A stretch of DNA of 64,000 nucleotides from Mangrovimicrobium sp033283325 (GCA_033283325.1 JAWMQO010000001.1:372001-436000); one strand, 5' to 3'. Counted from the first letter of the stretch, positions 49,122-58,530 are shown. A program made the numbers and translations. Notes: generated by a model not told the origin, from the sequence alone.

Positions 49122-50042
49122 GTGAGCGAGTCCGGACGGCGTGTCGCCAGCAGTTATTCGCTGCAGCTCTGTTGGGCTGCGGTATTTCTCTGGCTGCCCG
49201 CGTTCTGGCTGTCGGTTGCGAGTCCCCACGCTTCGTCGGCGGCCGCCGTTTCGGGGGCGATCCAGGGCCTCCTGCTGGTTGCCATCGTCATCTTTCACGG
49301 CATCATCTGCTACGGCTGGCGGGGCTTTGTCGCCTACCTGCTGATAGCGACAGTGGTTACCTTCCTGCTCGAGGCGAACAGCATCGCCAACGGTTTCCCC
49401 TTCGGTTTTTACGTTCATCACGGTGCGCCAGGTCCGGCTCCTCTGGATGTGCCGATCTCGGTCATGGCGGGCTATGTCGTGCTGGGCTGGTTCGCCTGGA
49501 TGCTGGCCAAATTGATTGTCTGCCGCGGATTGCACTGCCAAAACCGTCTTGTTTCGTGGCTCGTACCGCTGGTAGCTGCATTTATACTCGGTGGATTCGA
49601 CTACCCTTTCGACCCGATCAATTCGACGGTTCACGGCATGTGGAGCTTCCGCGACCCCGGCGGCCAGTTCGGTGTGCCACTGACCAATTATCTCGGCTGG
49701 ATCTTTACCGGCTGGGTGATGTTCCAGCTCTTCGCCCTGTTCGAGCAGCGCCATGCAGGCCTCGTCAGTCGCGGTGCAGACCGCGCCGTGCTCGGCAGCA
49801 CACGCTTCTGGGCAATACCCTTCGTCGTCTGGCTGGGGCTCTCGACCCAGTACCCGATCCAGTTCCTCCTGGCAGGCGACGGGATGGTTGAACTGGCGGG
49901 GAGCCGCTACTCGGTGGCGGATATCTACGAAGCCTCTGTTGCAGGCAGCCTGTTCACCCTGGTGTTTGTTTCCCTGCTCGCGCTGGTGAGTCTCTTCGCG
50001 CTCTGCGAGGCCGAGGGCGAGGCGGGGGGATACAAGCCCTGA
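49122..50042 (+). CDS. Carotenoid-biosynthesis-like membrane protein (PF04240/CruF-like)
   Basis: This polytopic membrane protein of about 306 residues has roughly seven hydrophobic segments. Its conserved features match the PF04240 family: NGFPFGFYVHHGAPG, then LGGFDYPFDPINSTVHGMWSFRDPGGQFGVPLTNYLGWIFTG. CruF-type members hydrate carotenoid end groups, and others are uncharacterised. The GTG at 49122 follows GGGAGAAGGG; the upstream in-frame extension lacks such a site and is less hydrophobic than expected. It leads a plus-strand set with a ferritin-like protein and a CmcJ-type oxygenase, separated by about 140 nt and about 70 nt. Confidence 0.75.
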   Translation: MSESGRRVASSYSLQLCWAAVFLWLPAFWLSVASPHASSAAAVSGAIQGLLLVAIVIFHGIICYGWRGFVAYLLIATVVTFLLEANSIANGFPFGFYVHHGAPGPAPLDVPISVMAGYVVLGWFAWMLAKLIVCRGLHCQNRLVSWLVPLVAAFILGGFDYPFDPINSTVHGMWSFRDPGGQFGVPLTNYLGWIFTGWVMFQLFALFEQRHAGLVSRGADRAVLGSTRFWAIPFVVWLGLSTQYPIQFLLAGDGMVELAGSRYSVADIYEASVAGSLFTLVFVSLLALVSLFALCEAEGEAGGYKP

Positions 50043-50050
50043 ACACCGCT

Positions 50051-50071
50051 TGTAAATGTATAACTAATAGG
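50051..50071. promoter_or_regulatory. AT-rich operator-like motif copy (gene at 50185)
   Basis: On the minus strand the site reads CCTATTAGTTATACATTTAC, which shares TTAGTTATACA with the copy before the TonB receptor. It lies about 115-135 nt upstream of the start at 50185. A CGGGGAAC/GTTCCCCG hairpin (50131-50149) follows it. Confidence 0.4.
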
Positions 50072-50184
50072 GGTAATCTAGCCCCGCAGTGCTTCGGGAC
50101 CGGCTCGATTTGCCGGCTTTGGCACTGGCACGGGGAACGCGGTTCCCCGCTGCGATGGTCACGCACGGAATGGGAGACTGAGTG

Positions 50185-51066
50185 ATGAGTTTGAGGGTTC
50201 GTCAGCCGGAGATCGATTTCGAGGATTGCTTTCCCATCTGGGCACCCAATCTCGAATTCGCCGTGTTCATGAACGCGTTCTCTATTATTCCTGTGCACCT
50301 GGAACCCTATATCGTCAAAGTCTATGCCGAGGCGAAAAAGCTTCTCGATCCGGTGAAGGATGCGGAACTGATCGCTGAAGTCGACTGGTTCTGCGCCCAG
50401 GAAATCCAGCACTATCGCCAGCACCTGCGTTTCAACAAGATCTTCGAAACACCGCGCTACCCGGAAGTTTCCCCGATCAGCAGGCAGTACGAAGCCGATG
50501 TCGAGGACTTCCGCAAGAACCGCTCCCTCATATTCAACCTCGCCTACATCGAGGGCTTCGAGTCCGCGGGCGGGGTGTTCTACCGCATCTGGTTCGAGAA
50601 GCTCGGCAAGTACCGCTTCGGCGCGAAGCAGGACGCGCTTCTGCTCTACGACTGGCATTTTTCCGAGGAATTTGAGCACCGGGAAGTCGCCTACAAACTG
50701 TATATGGCCATAGCGGCCCGCGGCGGCCTGCTGCGGCGGATCTGGTACGGATACTTTTACCGCATCTATGGCGTAATCAAGATGCTCACTCATGCCGGCC
50801 AGTGTATCGAGGCCATTCGCGCACACCTGCTCAGCGTCGAGCAGCAGACCATGTCACCTGAGGAAATCCAGGCATCGGCGAAGCGGCAGAAACAGATGCA
50901 CAAGTCCTTTTTCTGGTTGACCATCAAGGACCTCACCGCGGTACTTTCGCCTTTTTACAACCCGGCCAACAAGCCGCCGCCGGAGGGCGTGGATGCCATC
51001 CTCGCGCAGTTCGACAGCGGTGGCATTCATGGCAAGTCAGTCGAGCGGCCCTCTACAGCAGCGTGA
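50185..51066 (+). CDS. Ferritin-like metal-dependent hydrolase family protein (PF10118-like)
   Basis: This is a helical protein of about 293 residues. Carboxylate/histidine pairs AQEIQHYRQH and EEFEHREVAYKLY suggest a di-iron or other two-metal site in a ferritin-like bundle, as in the PF10118 metal-dependent hydrolase family. The in vivo reaction of that family is poorly known. It lies between the PF04240 membrane protein and the CmcJ-like oxygenase, so an oxidative step on a hydrophobic compound is plausible. The ATG at 50185 has GGGAGA upstream; the GTG immediately before it is less likely. Confidence 0.78.
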   Translation: MSLRVRQPEIDFEDCFPIWAPNLEFAVFMNAFSIIPVHLEPYIVKVYAEAKKLLDPVKDAELIAEVDWFCAQEIQHYRQHLRFNKIFETPRYPEVSPISRQYEADVEDFRKNRSLIFNLAYIEGFESAGGVFYRIWFEKLGKYRFGAKQDALLLYDWHFSEEFEHREVAYKLYMAIAARGGLLRRIWYGYFYRIYGVIKMLTHAGQCIEAIRAHLLSVEQQTMSPEEIQASAKRQKQMHKSFFWLTIKDLTAVLSPFYNPANKPPPEGVDAILAQFDSGGIHGKSVERPSTAA

Positions 51067-51139
51067 ATCACGAAGCGCCGGAGTGCGAGCTGTAAGCGGG
51101 GATATGGTCCCCGATCAATAACGCAAGTGGAGAAAAACC

Positions 51140-51961
51140 ATGTACGCAAACTATGCGAGCACAGTGAACGGCGCCTTCAATTTCGCCCGCGATAAAAACA
51201 GTGGCGGCGAATTCTCCAACACAAAACCGGAGCGCTCGCGCCAGGACATGCGCTCGGTGGAAGTGGAAATACGCAACGCCCGTGCCTGGCCTGAGGCGCC
51301 GAGCCTCGATCGCGAGGGCCTGACCATCACCTCTCATGAGGTGACAGGGCAGGACTGGTCCGACCGCAAGTGGATCGAAGGCGTTTATGTTCCCTCCTGC
51401 ATCGAACTGGTGAAACGCGTGACCGGGGCGGCTCAGGCCGTGTCGCTTTACCCGGCCCTGGTGCGGCGGGTCGATTACGAGGCCCACAATGATTCCGCAC
51501 CCACCGCGGGTTTCCTGCACCTCGACCAGCCTCGCGACACAGCGCGGGAACTCGGCCAGCAGCGCTCCTCCGCCGCGGGCCTCAATCTCGAGAAGGGGGT
51601 TATCTACAACATCTGGAAATGCCTGACACCGCCGCCCCAGGACTACCCCCTGGCTGTCGCCGACCGGCGCTCGATACCCGAGGCGGATATGGTTTACGGG
51701 GAGACCGTCGAATACCTCGGCGAGGGGGACGAGGAGTTCAAGTTCGTCAGCCCTTATTACGCCATGCTCCCTTCGGACAAGCATGTGTTCTATTACTACC
51801 CCGATATGGTGCCGGAGGAGTCCCTGCTTTTCATCGGCGCGGACCTCGACGAGTCACACCCGCTCGGTTGCGCCCACGCCGCCTTCAAACACCCCGCCCC
51901 CGATGGCCCCTGCGTCCCCCGCGCAAGTGTCGAGGTACGTGTCCTCGCCCTGTTCGACTAA
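51140..51961 (+). CDS. CmcJ/NvfI-family oxidoreductase
   Basis: This 273-residue protein matches the CmcJ/NvfI-type non-heme iron oxygenase family in its ordered motifs: HLDQPRD-like (FLHLDQPRDTARE), VIYNIWKCLTPPPQDYPLAVADRRSI, HVFYYYPDMVPEESLLF and a terminal HAAFKHPA...PRASVEVRVLALFD. Members take part in cephamycin 7-methoxylation and fungal meroterpenoid tailoring. Iron ligands would be the HLD pair and a later His. GGAGA precedes the ATG. It is the last gene in the plus-strand set and converges with the SDR at 51992. Confidence 0.82.
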   Translation: MYANYASTVNGAFNFARDKNSGGEFSNTKPERSRQDMRSVEVEIRNARAWPEAPSLDREGLTITSHEVTGQDWSDRKWIEGVYVPSCIELVKRVTGAAQAVSLYPALVRRVDYEAHNDSAPTAGFLHLDQPRDTARELGQQRSSAAGLNLEKGVIYNIWKCLTPPPQDYPLAVADRRSIPEADMVYGETVEYLGEGDEEFKFVSPYYAMLPSDKHVFYYYPDMVPEESLLFIGADLDESHPLGCAHAAFKHPAPDGPCVPRASVEVRVLALFD

Positions 51962-51991
51962 CGCGCGTTCGCAGGCTTCTGCTGCGGCCCG

Positions 51992-52777
51992 CTACTGCTC
52001 CTGCATCTCGCGGAACATCGCCATCAGGTTGGGCTGCCCGGTGTGCGCGGTGAGGCCGCCGTCAGCAACCACGATCGATCCGGTCATATAGGAGGCGTCA
52101 TCCGAGGCGAGAAAGGCCGCCACCTGGGCCATCTCCTGCGCGGTGCCGCCGCGACCCAGCGGCACCACCTCGTCCCAGACTGCCCTGGCAGGCGTCGCAT
52201 CGAGCCCCGCGGTGAGCCCGGTGCCGGCAATGAAGCCCGGGCACACGGCGTTGACGCGAATATTATCGCGGCCGTGGTCGATCGCCAGGCTGCGGGTGTA
52301 GTTGATAACAGCGCCCTTCGATGCGTTGTAGGCGGTAAAACCGTAATCCGCGTGCAGTCCCGAGATTGACGCGGTGTTGACGATTGCGCCGCCGCCCTGT
52401 TTGCGCATGTGCGGAATGGCGGCGCGGCAGGCGTAGAGTACGGCGTCTACGTTGATCGCGAAGACCCGCTGCCAGGTGGCGTCGTCGAGGTCCGGGGTCT
52501 CTGCGAAGCTGCCGGTACCGGCGTTGTTGAACAGCAGGTCGATGCTGCCCAGTTGCGCCACCGCGGTTTCGATGGCCTCGCTGACCTGGCTCGAGTCGCC
52601 CACATCACACAGGTGTTTCACCACACCGGCTTCCGCGGTGGCGATAAATTCAGGATTGATATCCACCGCGAATACCTGTGCGCCCTGGGCGACCAGTAGT
52701 TGGGTCAGCGCCTTGCCGATACCGGATGCCGCGCCAGTGACGAAGGCGTTCTTCCCTGAAAAGCGTGCTCTGCTCAT
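51992..52777 (-). CDS. Short-chain dehydrogenase/reductase
   Basis: This is a classical SDR of about 261 residues. It has the cofactor motif TGAASGIG, an acidic residue favouring NAD (VFAVDI), NNAG, the catalytic Ser in NTASISG and YxxxK (YNASK), and ends with GSIVVADGG. It probably acts as a 3-hydroxyacyl-CoA or steroid-alcohol dehydrogenase. The ATG at 52777 is chosen because AAAGG lies about 10 nt upstream; an ATG at 52798 lacks a site. It is the last gene of the minus-strand unit containing three CoA ligases and a crotonase. Confidence 0.9.
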   Translation of the reverse strand: MSRARFSGKNAFVTGAASGIGKALTQLLVAQGAQVFAVDINPEFIATAEAGVVKHLCDVGDSSQVSEAIETAVAQLGSIDLLFNNAGTGSFAETPDLDDATWQRVFAINVDAVLYACRAAIPHMRKQGGGAIVNTASISGLHADYGFTAYNASKGAVINYTRSLAIDHGRDNIRVNAVCPGFIAGTGLTAGLDATPARAVWDEVVPLGRGGTAQEMAQVAAFLASDDASYMTGSIVVADGGLTAHTGQPNLMAMFREMQEQ

Positions 52778-52845
52778 TGTCTCGTGCCTTTTAGCCATGT
52801 GATTGTTGTTAGTGATTGCGTCCCTGTGTTCTGTTGCAGGGGGTA

Positions 52846-54387
52846 TCAGTTTTCCCAGTAGCGCTGTTTGATCGCATGCTTGGCCAGCTTGCCCACCTCG
52901 TCGCGGGGAAGCTTCTTCTCGAAATCGATACTTCGCGGGCACTTGAGCGTGGCGAGTCGCGACTTGCAGTAGTCAATCAGTTCCCGCTCCAGCTCCGCTG
53001 CGTCTGGTGGCCAGTCCAGCGGTTCCACCAGGGCTTTTACCTGCTCGCCCATGTCGGGATCGGGAATGCCGAAGACCACTGCATCCGCGACTTTGGGATG
53101 ATTCAGGAGGATGTCTTCCGCCTCCTGGGGATAGATGTTCACGCCGCCGCAGATAATCATGAAGGCCTTGCGGTCCGAGAGATAGAGATAACCTTCGTCG
53201 TCGAGCCGGCCGATATCTCCGAAGGTCGACCATTCAGGATGATCGGGATGCCGTGCATCGTGGGTTTTCTGTGCATCGCCCAGGTACTCGAAGCGCGCGC
53301 CCGTATTGAAGTAGACGGTGCCGGTTTCCCCGCCGGGCAGTTCCTCGCCATCGTCGTTACAGATGTGAATACTGCCGATGGAGGCACGGCCGACCGAGCC
53401 GGGTTTGCGCAGCCACTCTTCGCTGCTGATCATCGTCGAGCCGGCGTTCTCGGTACCGCCGTAAATTTCTTCCAGCACGGGTCCCCACCAGTCGATCATC
53501 GCCCGCTTGGTTTCCACCGGGCAGGGCGCAGCCGAGTGAATGGCGACCTCGAGCGACGAGCAGTCGTAATTCTCACGTAGCGATCGGGGCAATTTGAGCA
53601 TGCGGATAAACATCGTAGGCACAAACTGTCCGCGCTCCGGGCGATACGTTTCCAGCCCCTGCAGCATGGCCTGTGCATCGAATTTCTCGAACAGCAGGAC
53701 GCATGCGCCAAGGCTTTGCTCGGCCATCGCCATATTCAGCGGACCACTGTGATAAAGCGGTGCGGATACCACGAAGCGGCTGTCCGGGCCCGAGCCGTAA
53801 CGGTGTTGCATCAGCGGCGCGAAGGGCGGCGCCGTGTCGAAGGGGCCCTCGCGCAGCGGCTGGCGTACGCCCTTGGGCTTGCCGGTCGTGCCCGAGGAGT
53901 AGTTCATGATCTGCCCCGGGGAGGGCTCCGCGATCAGGGCGTCAGGCATGTTCGCGCAGGCCTCCTGCCAGGGTGCGACGCCGGTAATCTCGCCATTCAG
54001 GCTGAAGAAGTGCTCGACAGCGGGGCACAGCTCGCGAAGCACGTCCAGGGAATCTGGCGCGTGCTTGAGCGTGGCGTCGACGATGAAGACGCGCGCATTG
54101 CTGTCGTTGGCCTGGTAGGCGGCTTCCTCAGCCGTCAGTTTGGAGGGGATGGGCACCATGTACAGTCCGCTGCGTTTCATGGCCCAGGCAATTTCCAGGA
54201 AATGTGGGTTGTTGCCGGACCACAGGGCAAAGCTGTCGCCGCGCTGCAGGCCGAGCCGGCGCAGCAGCTGCGCGCCTTTATTGGCCGCGCTCTCGAGCAT
54301 CGCGAAGGTCACGGTGTCGCCGCTGCCAGCCATGATGATCGCTGCTGCGTCCGGTGAGATGGCCGCCCAGTGGCCGGGGTAGGTCAT
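52846..54387 (-). CDS. AMP-dependent acyl-CoA ligase
   Basis: This ANL ligase of about 513 residues has the phosphate loop YSSGTTGKPKGVRQ, the adenine site YGGTENAGSTMI, the hinge SDRKAFMIICGGVNIYPQEAE and a C-terminal lysine in RDEVGKLAKHAI. It resembles ligases for medium or cyclic acids (FadD3/FadD17/FadD19-like region is possible, not established). AGAGGAAAGG precedes the ATG at 54387. It is the middle gene of the minus-strand unit, 22 nt after the crotonase gene and 68 nt before the SDR. Confidence 0.88.
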   Translation of the reverse strand: MTYPGHWAAISPDAAAIIMAGSGDTVTFAMLESAANKGAQLLRRLGLQRGDSFALWSGNNPHFLEIAWAMKRSGLYMVPIPSKLTAEEAAYQANDSNARVFIVDATLKHAPDSLDVLRELCPAVEHFFSLNGEITGVAPWQEACANMPDALIAEPSPGQIMNYSSGTTGKPKGVRQPLREGPFDTAPPFAPLMQHRYGSGPDSRFVVSAPLYHSGPLNMAMAEQSLGACVLLFEKFDAQAMLQGLETYRPERGQFVPTMFIRMLKLPRSLRENYDCSSLEVAIHSAAPCPVETKRAMIDWWGPVLEEIYGGTENAGSTMISSEEWLRKPGSVGRASIGSIHICNDDGEELPGGETGTVYFNTGARFEYLGDAQKTHDARHPDHPEWSTFGDIGRLDDEGYLYLSDRKAFMIICGGVNIYPQEAEDILLNHPKVADAVVFGIPDPDMGEQVKALVEPLDWPPDAAELERELIDYCKSRLATLKCPRSIDFEKKLPRDEVGKLAKHAIKQRYWEN

Positions 54388-54409
54388 GCCTGCCTTTCCT
54401 CTGTGGAAT

Positions 54410-55225
54410 TCAGTAGCCGCGGAAATCCGGCGGGCGCTTTTCCACGAAGGCACGGCCCGCTTCCCTGCCGTCGTAGGAGAGACTGGCTCGGGCGTTGGTC
54501 GCGCCCTCGATGGCCATTGTCTCTTCGAGGCCGCCGTTGATCGCAGCGTTGAGATTGCGCTTGATGCCGGCGTAGGCGAGCGCCGGGCCACGGGCGAATT
54601 TTGCCGCCAGGGCTTCGGTTTCGCTTTCCAGCGCAGCGTCCGCCACCACGCGGCTGACCAGGCCCATCGCAAGCGCCTCGTTCGCCGGGATTTTTTCGTC
54701 CAGCAGGTAGAGCTCCCGCGCCCGGGCCGGGCCGACGAGTTGGGTGAGCAGGTAACTGCCGCCGGGGTCGCCGCAGCGCGCGGCGCTGGCGAAGGCGGTT
54801 TTGAAAACCGCGGTCTCCGAGGCGATGCGCAGGTCGCAGGCGGCGGCCAGCACCAGGCCGCTGCCGGCGGCCGGGCCGCGTATGGAGGCGATGGTCGGCT
54901 TGCTCATGCGGTGCAGCAGTACGGGAATCTGCGCGTCTTCCATCAATCGCGCGGCGACCTGCTCGGGTTCCCACCAGACGGGATCGTCGCGGTAGCGCTC
55001 GCTGATCGGGTCGCTCTCCGGCTCGCCGCCGGCGAGGTCGAAGCCGGCGCAGAAGCCGCGGCCGGCGCCCGCCAGTACTACGGCCTTGACGCCCGGGTCG
55101 CGGGAGCAGTCGAGGAGGGCCTGGTGGAGTTCCCGGCTGAGGGCGCTGGTCAGCGTATTCAGCCGATCGGGACGATTGAGGGTGAGGGTGCGAACGCCGT
55201 CGGTATCTCTTATCAGTAGGCTCAT
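54410..55225 (-). CDS. Crotonase-family protein
   Basis: This 271-residue crotonase (VRTLTLNRPDRLNTLTSAL, FCAGFDLAGG, ASIRGPAAGSGLVLAAACDLRIASETAVF) has no Glu in either classical position (GSGLVL, then AFASAARCGDPGGSYLL). The CGDPGGSYLL sequence is typical of a large actinobacterial-like branch of unknown or isomerase function. GGAG precedes the ATG. It sits between two ligase genes, suggesting that it works on a ligase product. Confidence 0.82.
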   Translation of the reverse strand: MSLLIRDTDGVRTLTLNRPDRLNTLTSALSRELHQALLDCSRDPGVKAVVLAGAGRGFCAGFDLAGGEPESDPISERYRDDPVWWEPEQVAARLMEDAQIPVLLHRMSKPTIASIRGPAAGSGLVLAAACDLRIASETAVFKTAFASAARCGDPGGSYLLTQLVGPARARELYLLDEKIPANEALAMGLVSRVVADAALESETEALAAKFARGPALAYAGIKRNLNAAINGGLEETMAIEGATNARASLSYDGREAGRAFVEKRPPDFRGY

Positions 55226-55284
55226 CTCTTACTCCGGGACGGGCCAGGGGCTGGCCGTGGTCGAATTCATCGCGTTGACTGGTT

Positions 55285-56823
55285 TCATGGCGCGGCCTGC
55301 AGCAGCGTCCTGAGTGCCGCCTTGTCGATTTTTCCCGTCGGGGTGCGCGGCAATTCTTCCAGCGAGGACAGGACCCGCCAGCTCGAGGGAAGCTTGAAGG
55401 ACGACAGCCGTTTTGCCAGCTGGTCTTGCAGTTCGGCGAGATCGAAGTTCCCCGGCTGCGCGGGGAGTATGGCGGCAGCGATGCACGGTTCACCGGCTAT
55501 CTGTAGTTCACTGACAAAAGCGCGTTCGACGCTGCCGCAAGCCTCGATGGCCGCGGCGATCTCCGTGGGGAAGATCGAGACACCGCGGAACTTGATCATC
55601 TCGTCCAGTCGGCCGACGTGGTAGAGAAAGCCATCGCTGTCGAGCCTCGCAAGATCGCCGGAGGCGTACCAGCCATCGGCGCTGAACGTCTCTTCGCGCT
55701 CCTGGCCGCAAATCCCGCGAAACAGGTTGCGCCCCCTGAGTTGCAGGGCGCCGGTGTCACCGGGCGGCAGCTCGGCAGCGGACTCCGGATCGACAACCCG
55801 CAGCTCGATGCCAGGGAAGGGGCGCCCGCAGCTGCCCGCCTTGTCTTCCGGCATATCTTCGTTCATCGGGTAGCCGCAGCAGGGACCGAAGGTTTCGGTC
55901 ATGCCGAAAAGGCTCGCCCGTCGCCCTGGGGCGCTGTGCTGGTGCGGCGGCAGCAGGGCATCCAGGCTGCCCGGCTTGAGCCCCGCCAGTTCTTCCTGGC
56001 GGAAATCCGGGTGCGCGGCCAGCTGCGCCGCCTGGTCTGGCCAGCCGCGAAACAGGGTGACCCTTTCACGCTTGAGGAAGGCCAGGGTCTGTTCGGGGCG
56101 GGCGCTCGCTTCGGTGAGCAGGGTCGCGCCGGCGTTCAATGCAGAGACAAGGCCGCCGCAGAATCCTCCGGCCCAGAACAGGGGCATCGGCAGGTAGAGG
56201 CGGTCGCCGGCTTCGATGCAGCGCAATTCCAGCCCCGCGGCGTTGGCTCGCAGGGCGCCGCCGTGGGTATGAATGACACCCTTGGGTATGCCGCTGCTGC
56301 CAGAGGTGAAAATGATCGCCATATCATCGGCGGGCCGGACACTGGCGCTTAGCGCAGCACTGAGTGCACGGTTCTCGGCGTCGCTGCCTGCTCCGAGTTC
56401 GGATTTCCAGAAGACGCTGACCAGGGAGGGCAGGTGCTCCCGATTGGCCAGTTCTCCCGCAGCGTGTTCCGCGCGATAGTGGCGATCGCGAAAACTGTCC
56501 GTCGCAATCAGGTGGCGCACGCCAGCCAGCGCCAGTTGCGCCTCGAGTTCGGGCGCCCGCAGCAAAGTGCTCAGCGGAACCAGGGTGGCGCCGATACGCA
56601 TGAGGGCACAGGCGTTGAGAACCCACTCACAGCCGTTTTCCATCAACAGGCCGACACGCTGGTCCCGGTTGATGCCACACGCGACCAGCCAGGCTGCACG
56701 CTCCGCGCTGCGAGTGTCGAGGGTGGCGTAATCGAGGCGCCCGTCGTGGTCGACAACGGCATCGATGGCCGCACTGTCGCCTGCCCGCCGGGCGAGCAGG
56801 GCCGGCAGGGTTTCGCCGCTCAA
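55285..56823 (-). CDS. AMP-dependent acyl-CoA ligase
   Basis: This 512-residue ANL ligase has the phosphate loop FTSGSSGIPKGVIHTHGG, the adenine site FGMTETFGPCCGYP, the hinge GRLDEMIKFRGVSIFPTEI and a C-terminal lysine in TPTGKIDK. The start is TTG overlapping the stop of the upstream ligase (TTGA), so translation is probably coupled. It closely resembles the gene at 56820 in length and order of motifs, which suggests a tandem duplication followed by change of substrate. Confidence 0.87.
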   Translation of the reverse strand: MSGETLPALLARRAGDSAAIDAVVDHDGRLDYATLDTRSAERAAWLVACGINRDQRVGLLMENGCEWVLNACALMRIGATLVPLSTLLRAPELEAQLALAGVRHLIATDSFRDRHYRAEHAAGELANREHLPSLVSVFWKSELGAGSDAENRALSAALSASVRPADDMAIIFTSGSSGIPKGVIHTHGGALRANAAGLELRCIEAGDRLYLPMPLFWAGGFCGGLVSALNAGATLLTEASARPEQTLAFLKRERVTLFRGWPDQAAQLAAHPDFRQEELAGLKPGSLDALLPPHQHSAPGRRASLFGMTETFGPCCGYPMNEDMPEDKAGSCGRPFPGIELRVVDPESAAELPPGDTGALQLRGRNLFRGICGQEREETFSADGWYASGDLARLDSDGFLYHVGRLDEMIKFRGVSIFPTEIAAAIEACGSVERAFVSELQIAGEPCIAAAILPAQPGNFDLAELQDQLAKRLSSFKLPSSWRVLSSLEELPRTPTGKIDKAALRTLLQAAP

Positions 56824-58346
56824 GAGAGCATCTCCACCAGCTTTTTCAGGTCGACCTTGCCGCTGGAGAGGGTCGGTAGCTGGCTCTCGCGCATGCTCAC
56901 GAAACGGCGCGGCACCTTGTAGGCCGACAGGCGCTCGCGCAGTGCGCTGCGCAGGACTTCCTCGTCGGCTGCGCTGTCGATCATGATCGCGGTAACCAGC
57001 TGGCCCCGCTCCGGGTCAGGCACGCCGACTACCAGTGACATCGTACCGCCGGTGATTTCACTGATGGCTCCCTCCACTTCCCGCGGCGATACCTGGGCGC
57101 CGGAGGTGCGTATGATGTCCCCCGCCCGGCCCTTGAAATAGTACTCGCCGTCCGCGTCGACCTGCATCATGTCGCCGGTGTGAAACCAGCCCTCCTGGTC
57201 GAAGCACTGCCAGCGCTCGCGCCCATAGTAGCCCTGCATGACATTCGGCCCGCGCACCAGGAACTCACCTTCGCTCGCGTCTGCCCCGGTTTCCGGGTCG
57301 ACGACCCGGGCCTCGATACCAGGCACGGGTTTGCCGAAAGTGCCGCGCTTGTGCTCGGGCAGGTCGATGTCGCCGTTGCCGTAGAGCGATACGCTGCCGG
57401 TCTCGGTCATACCCAGCAGGTTCGAGCGCAGCTCCGGGTCGCGAGGGCGGGTATCCGCCGGCATGATGGGGTAGAGATTGCCGCGTCGCAGGGAGGAGAG
57501 GTCGCGTTGGGGAAAATCCGGGTGTTTCGCCAGGTAGAGCACGCTGGATGCGACGCCATTACACACATTCACCTGTTCCGCTTCCAGCAGGGCCAGTGTC
57601 GCCTCCGCATCGGCGCTGGAGCAGACCAGCCGCGCCCCCGCGATCAGTGTCGCCAGAAAACTGTAGGCCAGACCGCCGATCCAGAAAAAGGGTGAGTTGG
57701 AAAACAGGCGGTCCTCCGCCGTGTAGTCCCGCAGGCGGTTTTGCCGCCGCATGTTGCGGATCACCTGGCCGTGGCTGTGGATGACGCCTTTTGGTGTGCT
57801 GGTGGAACCCGAGGTGTGGACGATGAGCATCCAGTCGGCGGGGGAGAGCTGGGATTCCGCGATAGCCACTTTCCCCGTGTCAGCCTCTCCCTGCGCTTCC
57901 AGTTCTGCGGTGCCGAACCATACCTGTCGCAAGGCTGGCAATGCCGGCAGGCGCAGCTCGGATCGCGCTTCCGTTCCGGTGGCATCCTTTACCCGGGCCG
58001 CGAGGTCCTGCCCGCGATAGCGCTCTGCGGCCAGCAGGTATTGGGCATCGGACCCGCGCAGCAGGACCTGCAGCTCGGAAGCGGTCGACAGGGTGCTGAA
58101 GGGCATGGCAACCGCGCCAATGCGGGTAATCGCCAGAAAGGAAACCGCAAAGGCGGAACTGTTGCCCATAAGGATGGCGACTTTGCTGCCGCGGCCTGCG
58201 CCGGCGCCCAGCAGGGCGGCAGCCAGCTTGCGCGAGCGGGATTCTGCGTCGGCATAACTCAGGCGATCGTCGTCCACGACCAGCAGTGGACGAGGCCCCA
58301 GTTGCGCCTGTTGTCCCAGCATGGCTGCTATCGTGTCGGTGCTCAT
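56820..58346 (-). CDS. AMP-dependent acyl-CoA ligase
   Basis: This 508-residue ANL ligase has the phosphate loop HTSGSTSTPKGVIHSHGQ (Ser for the usual Gly after SGST), the adenine site LLGMTETGSVSLYG, the hinge GRAGDIIRTSGAQVSPREVE and a C-terminal lysine in LSSGKVDLKK. It is first in the minus-strand unit and has the recurrent AT-rich motif just upstream. With two more ligases in the same unit, at least three different acids or rate-limiting steps are implied. Confidence 0.87.
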   Translation of the reverse strand: MSTDTIAAMLGQQAQLGPRPLLVVDDDRLSYADAESRSRKLAAALLGAGAGRGSKVAILMGNSSAFAVSFLAITRIGAVAMPFSTLSTASELQVLLRGSDAQYLLAAERYRGQDLAARVKDATGTEARSELRLPALPALRQVWFGTAELEAQGEADTGKVAIAESQLSPADWMLIVHTSGSTSTPKGVIHSHGQVIRNMRRQNRLRDYTAEDRLFSNSPFFWIGGLAYSFLATLIAGARLVCSSADAEATLALLEAEQVNVCNGVASSVLYLAKHPDFPQRDLSSLRRGNLYPIMPADTRPRDPELRSNLLGMTETGSVSLYGNGDIDLPEHKRGTFGKPVPGIEARVVDPETGADASEGEFLVRGPNVMQGYYGRERWQCFDQEGWFHTGDMMQVDADGEYYFKGRAGDIIRTSGAQVSPREVEGAISEITGGTMSLVVGVPDPERGQLVTAIMIDSAADEEVLRSALRERLSAYKVPRRFVSMRESQLPTLSSGKVDLKKLVEMLS

Positions 58347-58372
58347 GAATGGCCGGGGCGTCCTGAAATGGG

Positions 58373-58394
58373 CTCAAATAGTTAACCTTATAGG
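58373..58394. promoter_or_regulatory. AT-rich operator-like motif copy (ligase unit)
   Basis: TCAAATAGTTAACCTTATAG keeps the AAATAGTTAAC half of the recurrent motif and lies about 30-50 nt upstream of the ligase start at 58346. Confidence 0.5.
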
Positions 58395-58530
58395 GATAAT
58401 CGATGTCAACGCTCCGCTCCTGCGAGCGAGGGGGCCTGGTGACTGTTTTTGGGGATAAATGCTGGGATAAATGCGCTTTACAGTCCGTCCCCGTTCATCA
58501 TGCATCGACTCATTCAGCCCGGCATTGCTC

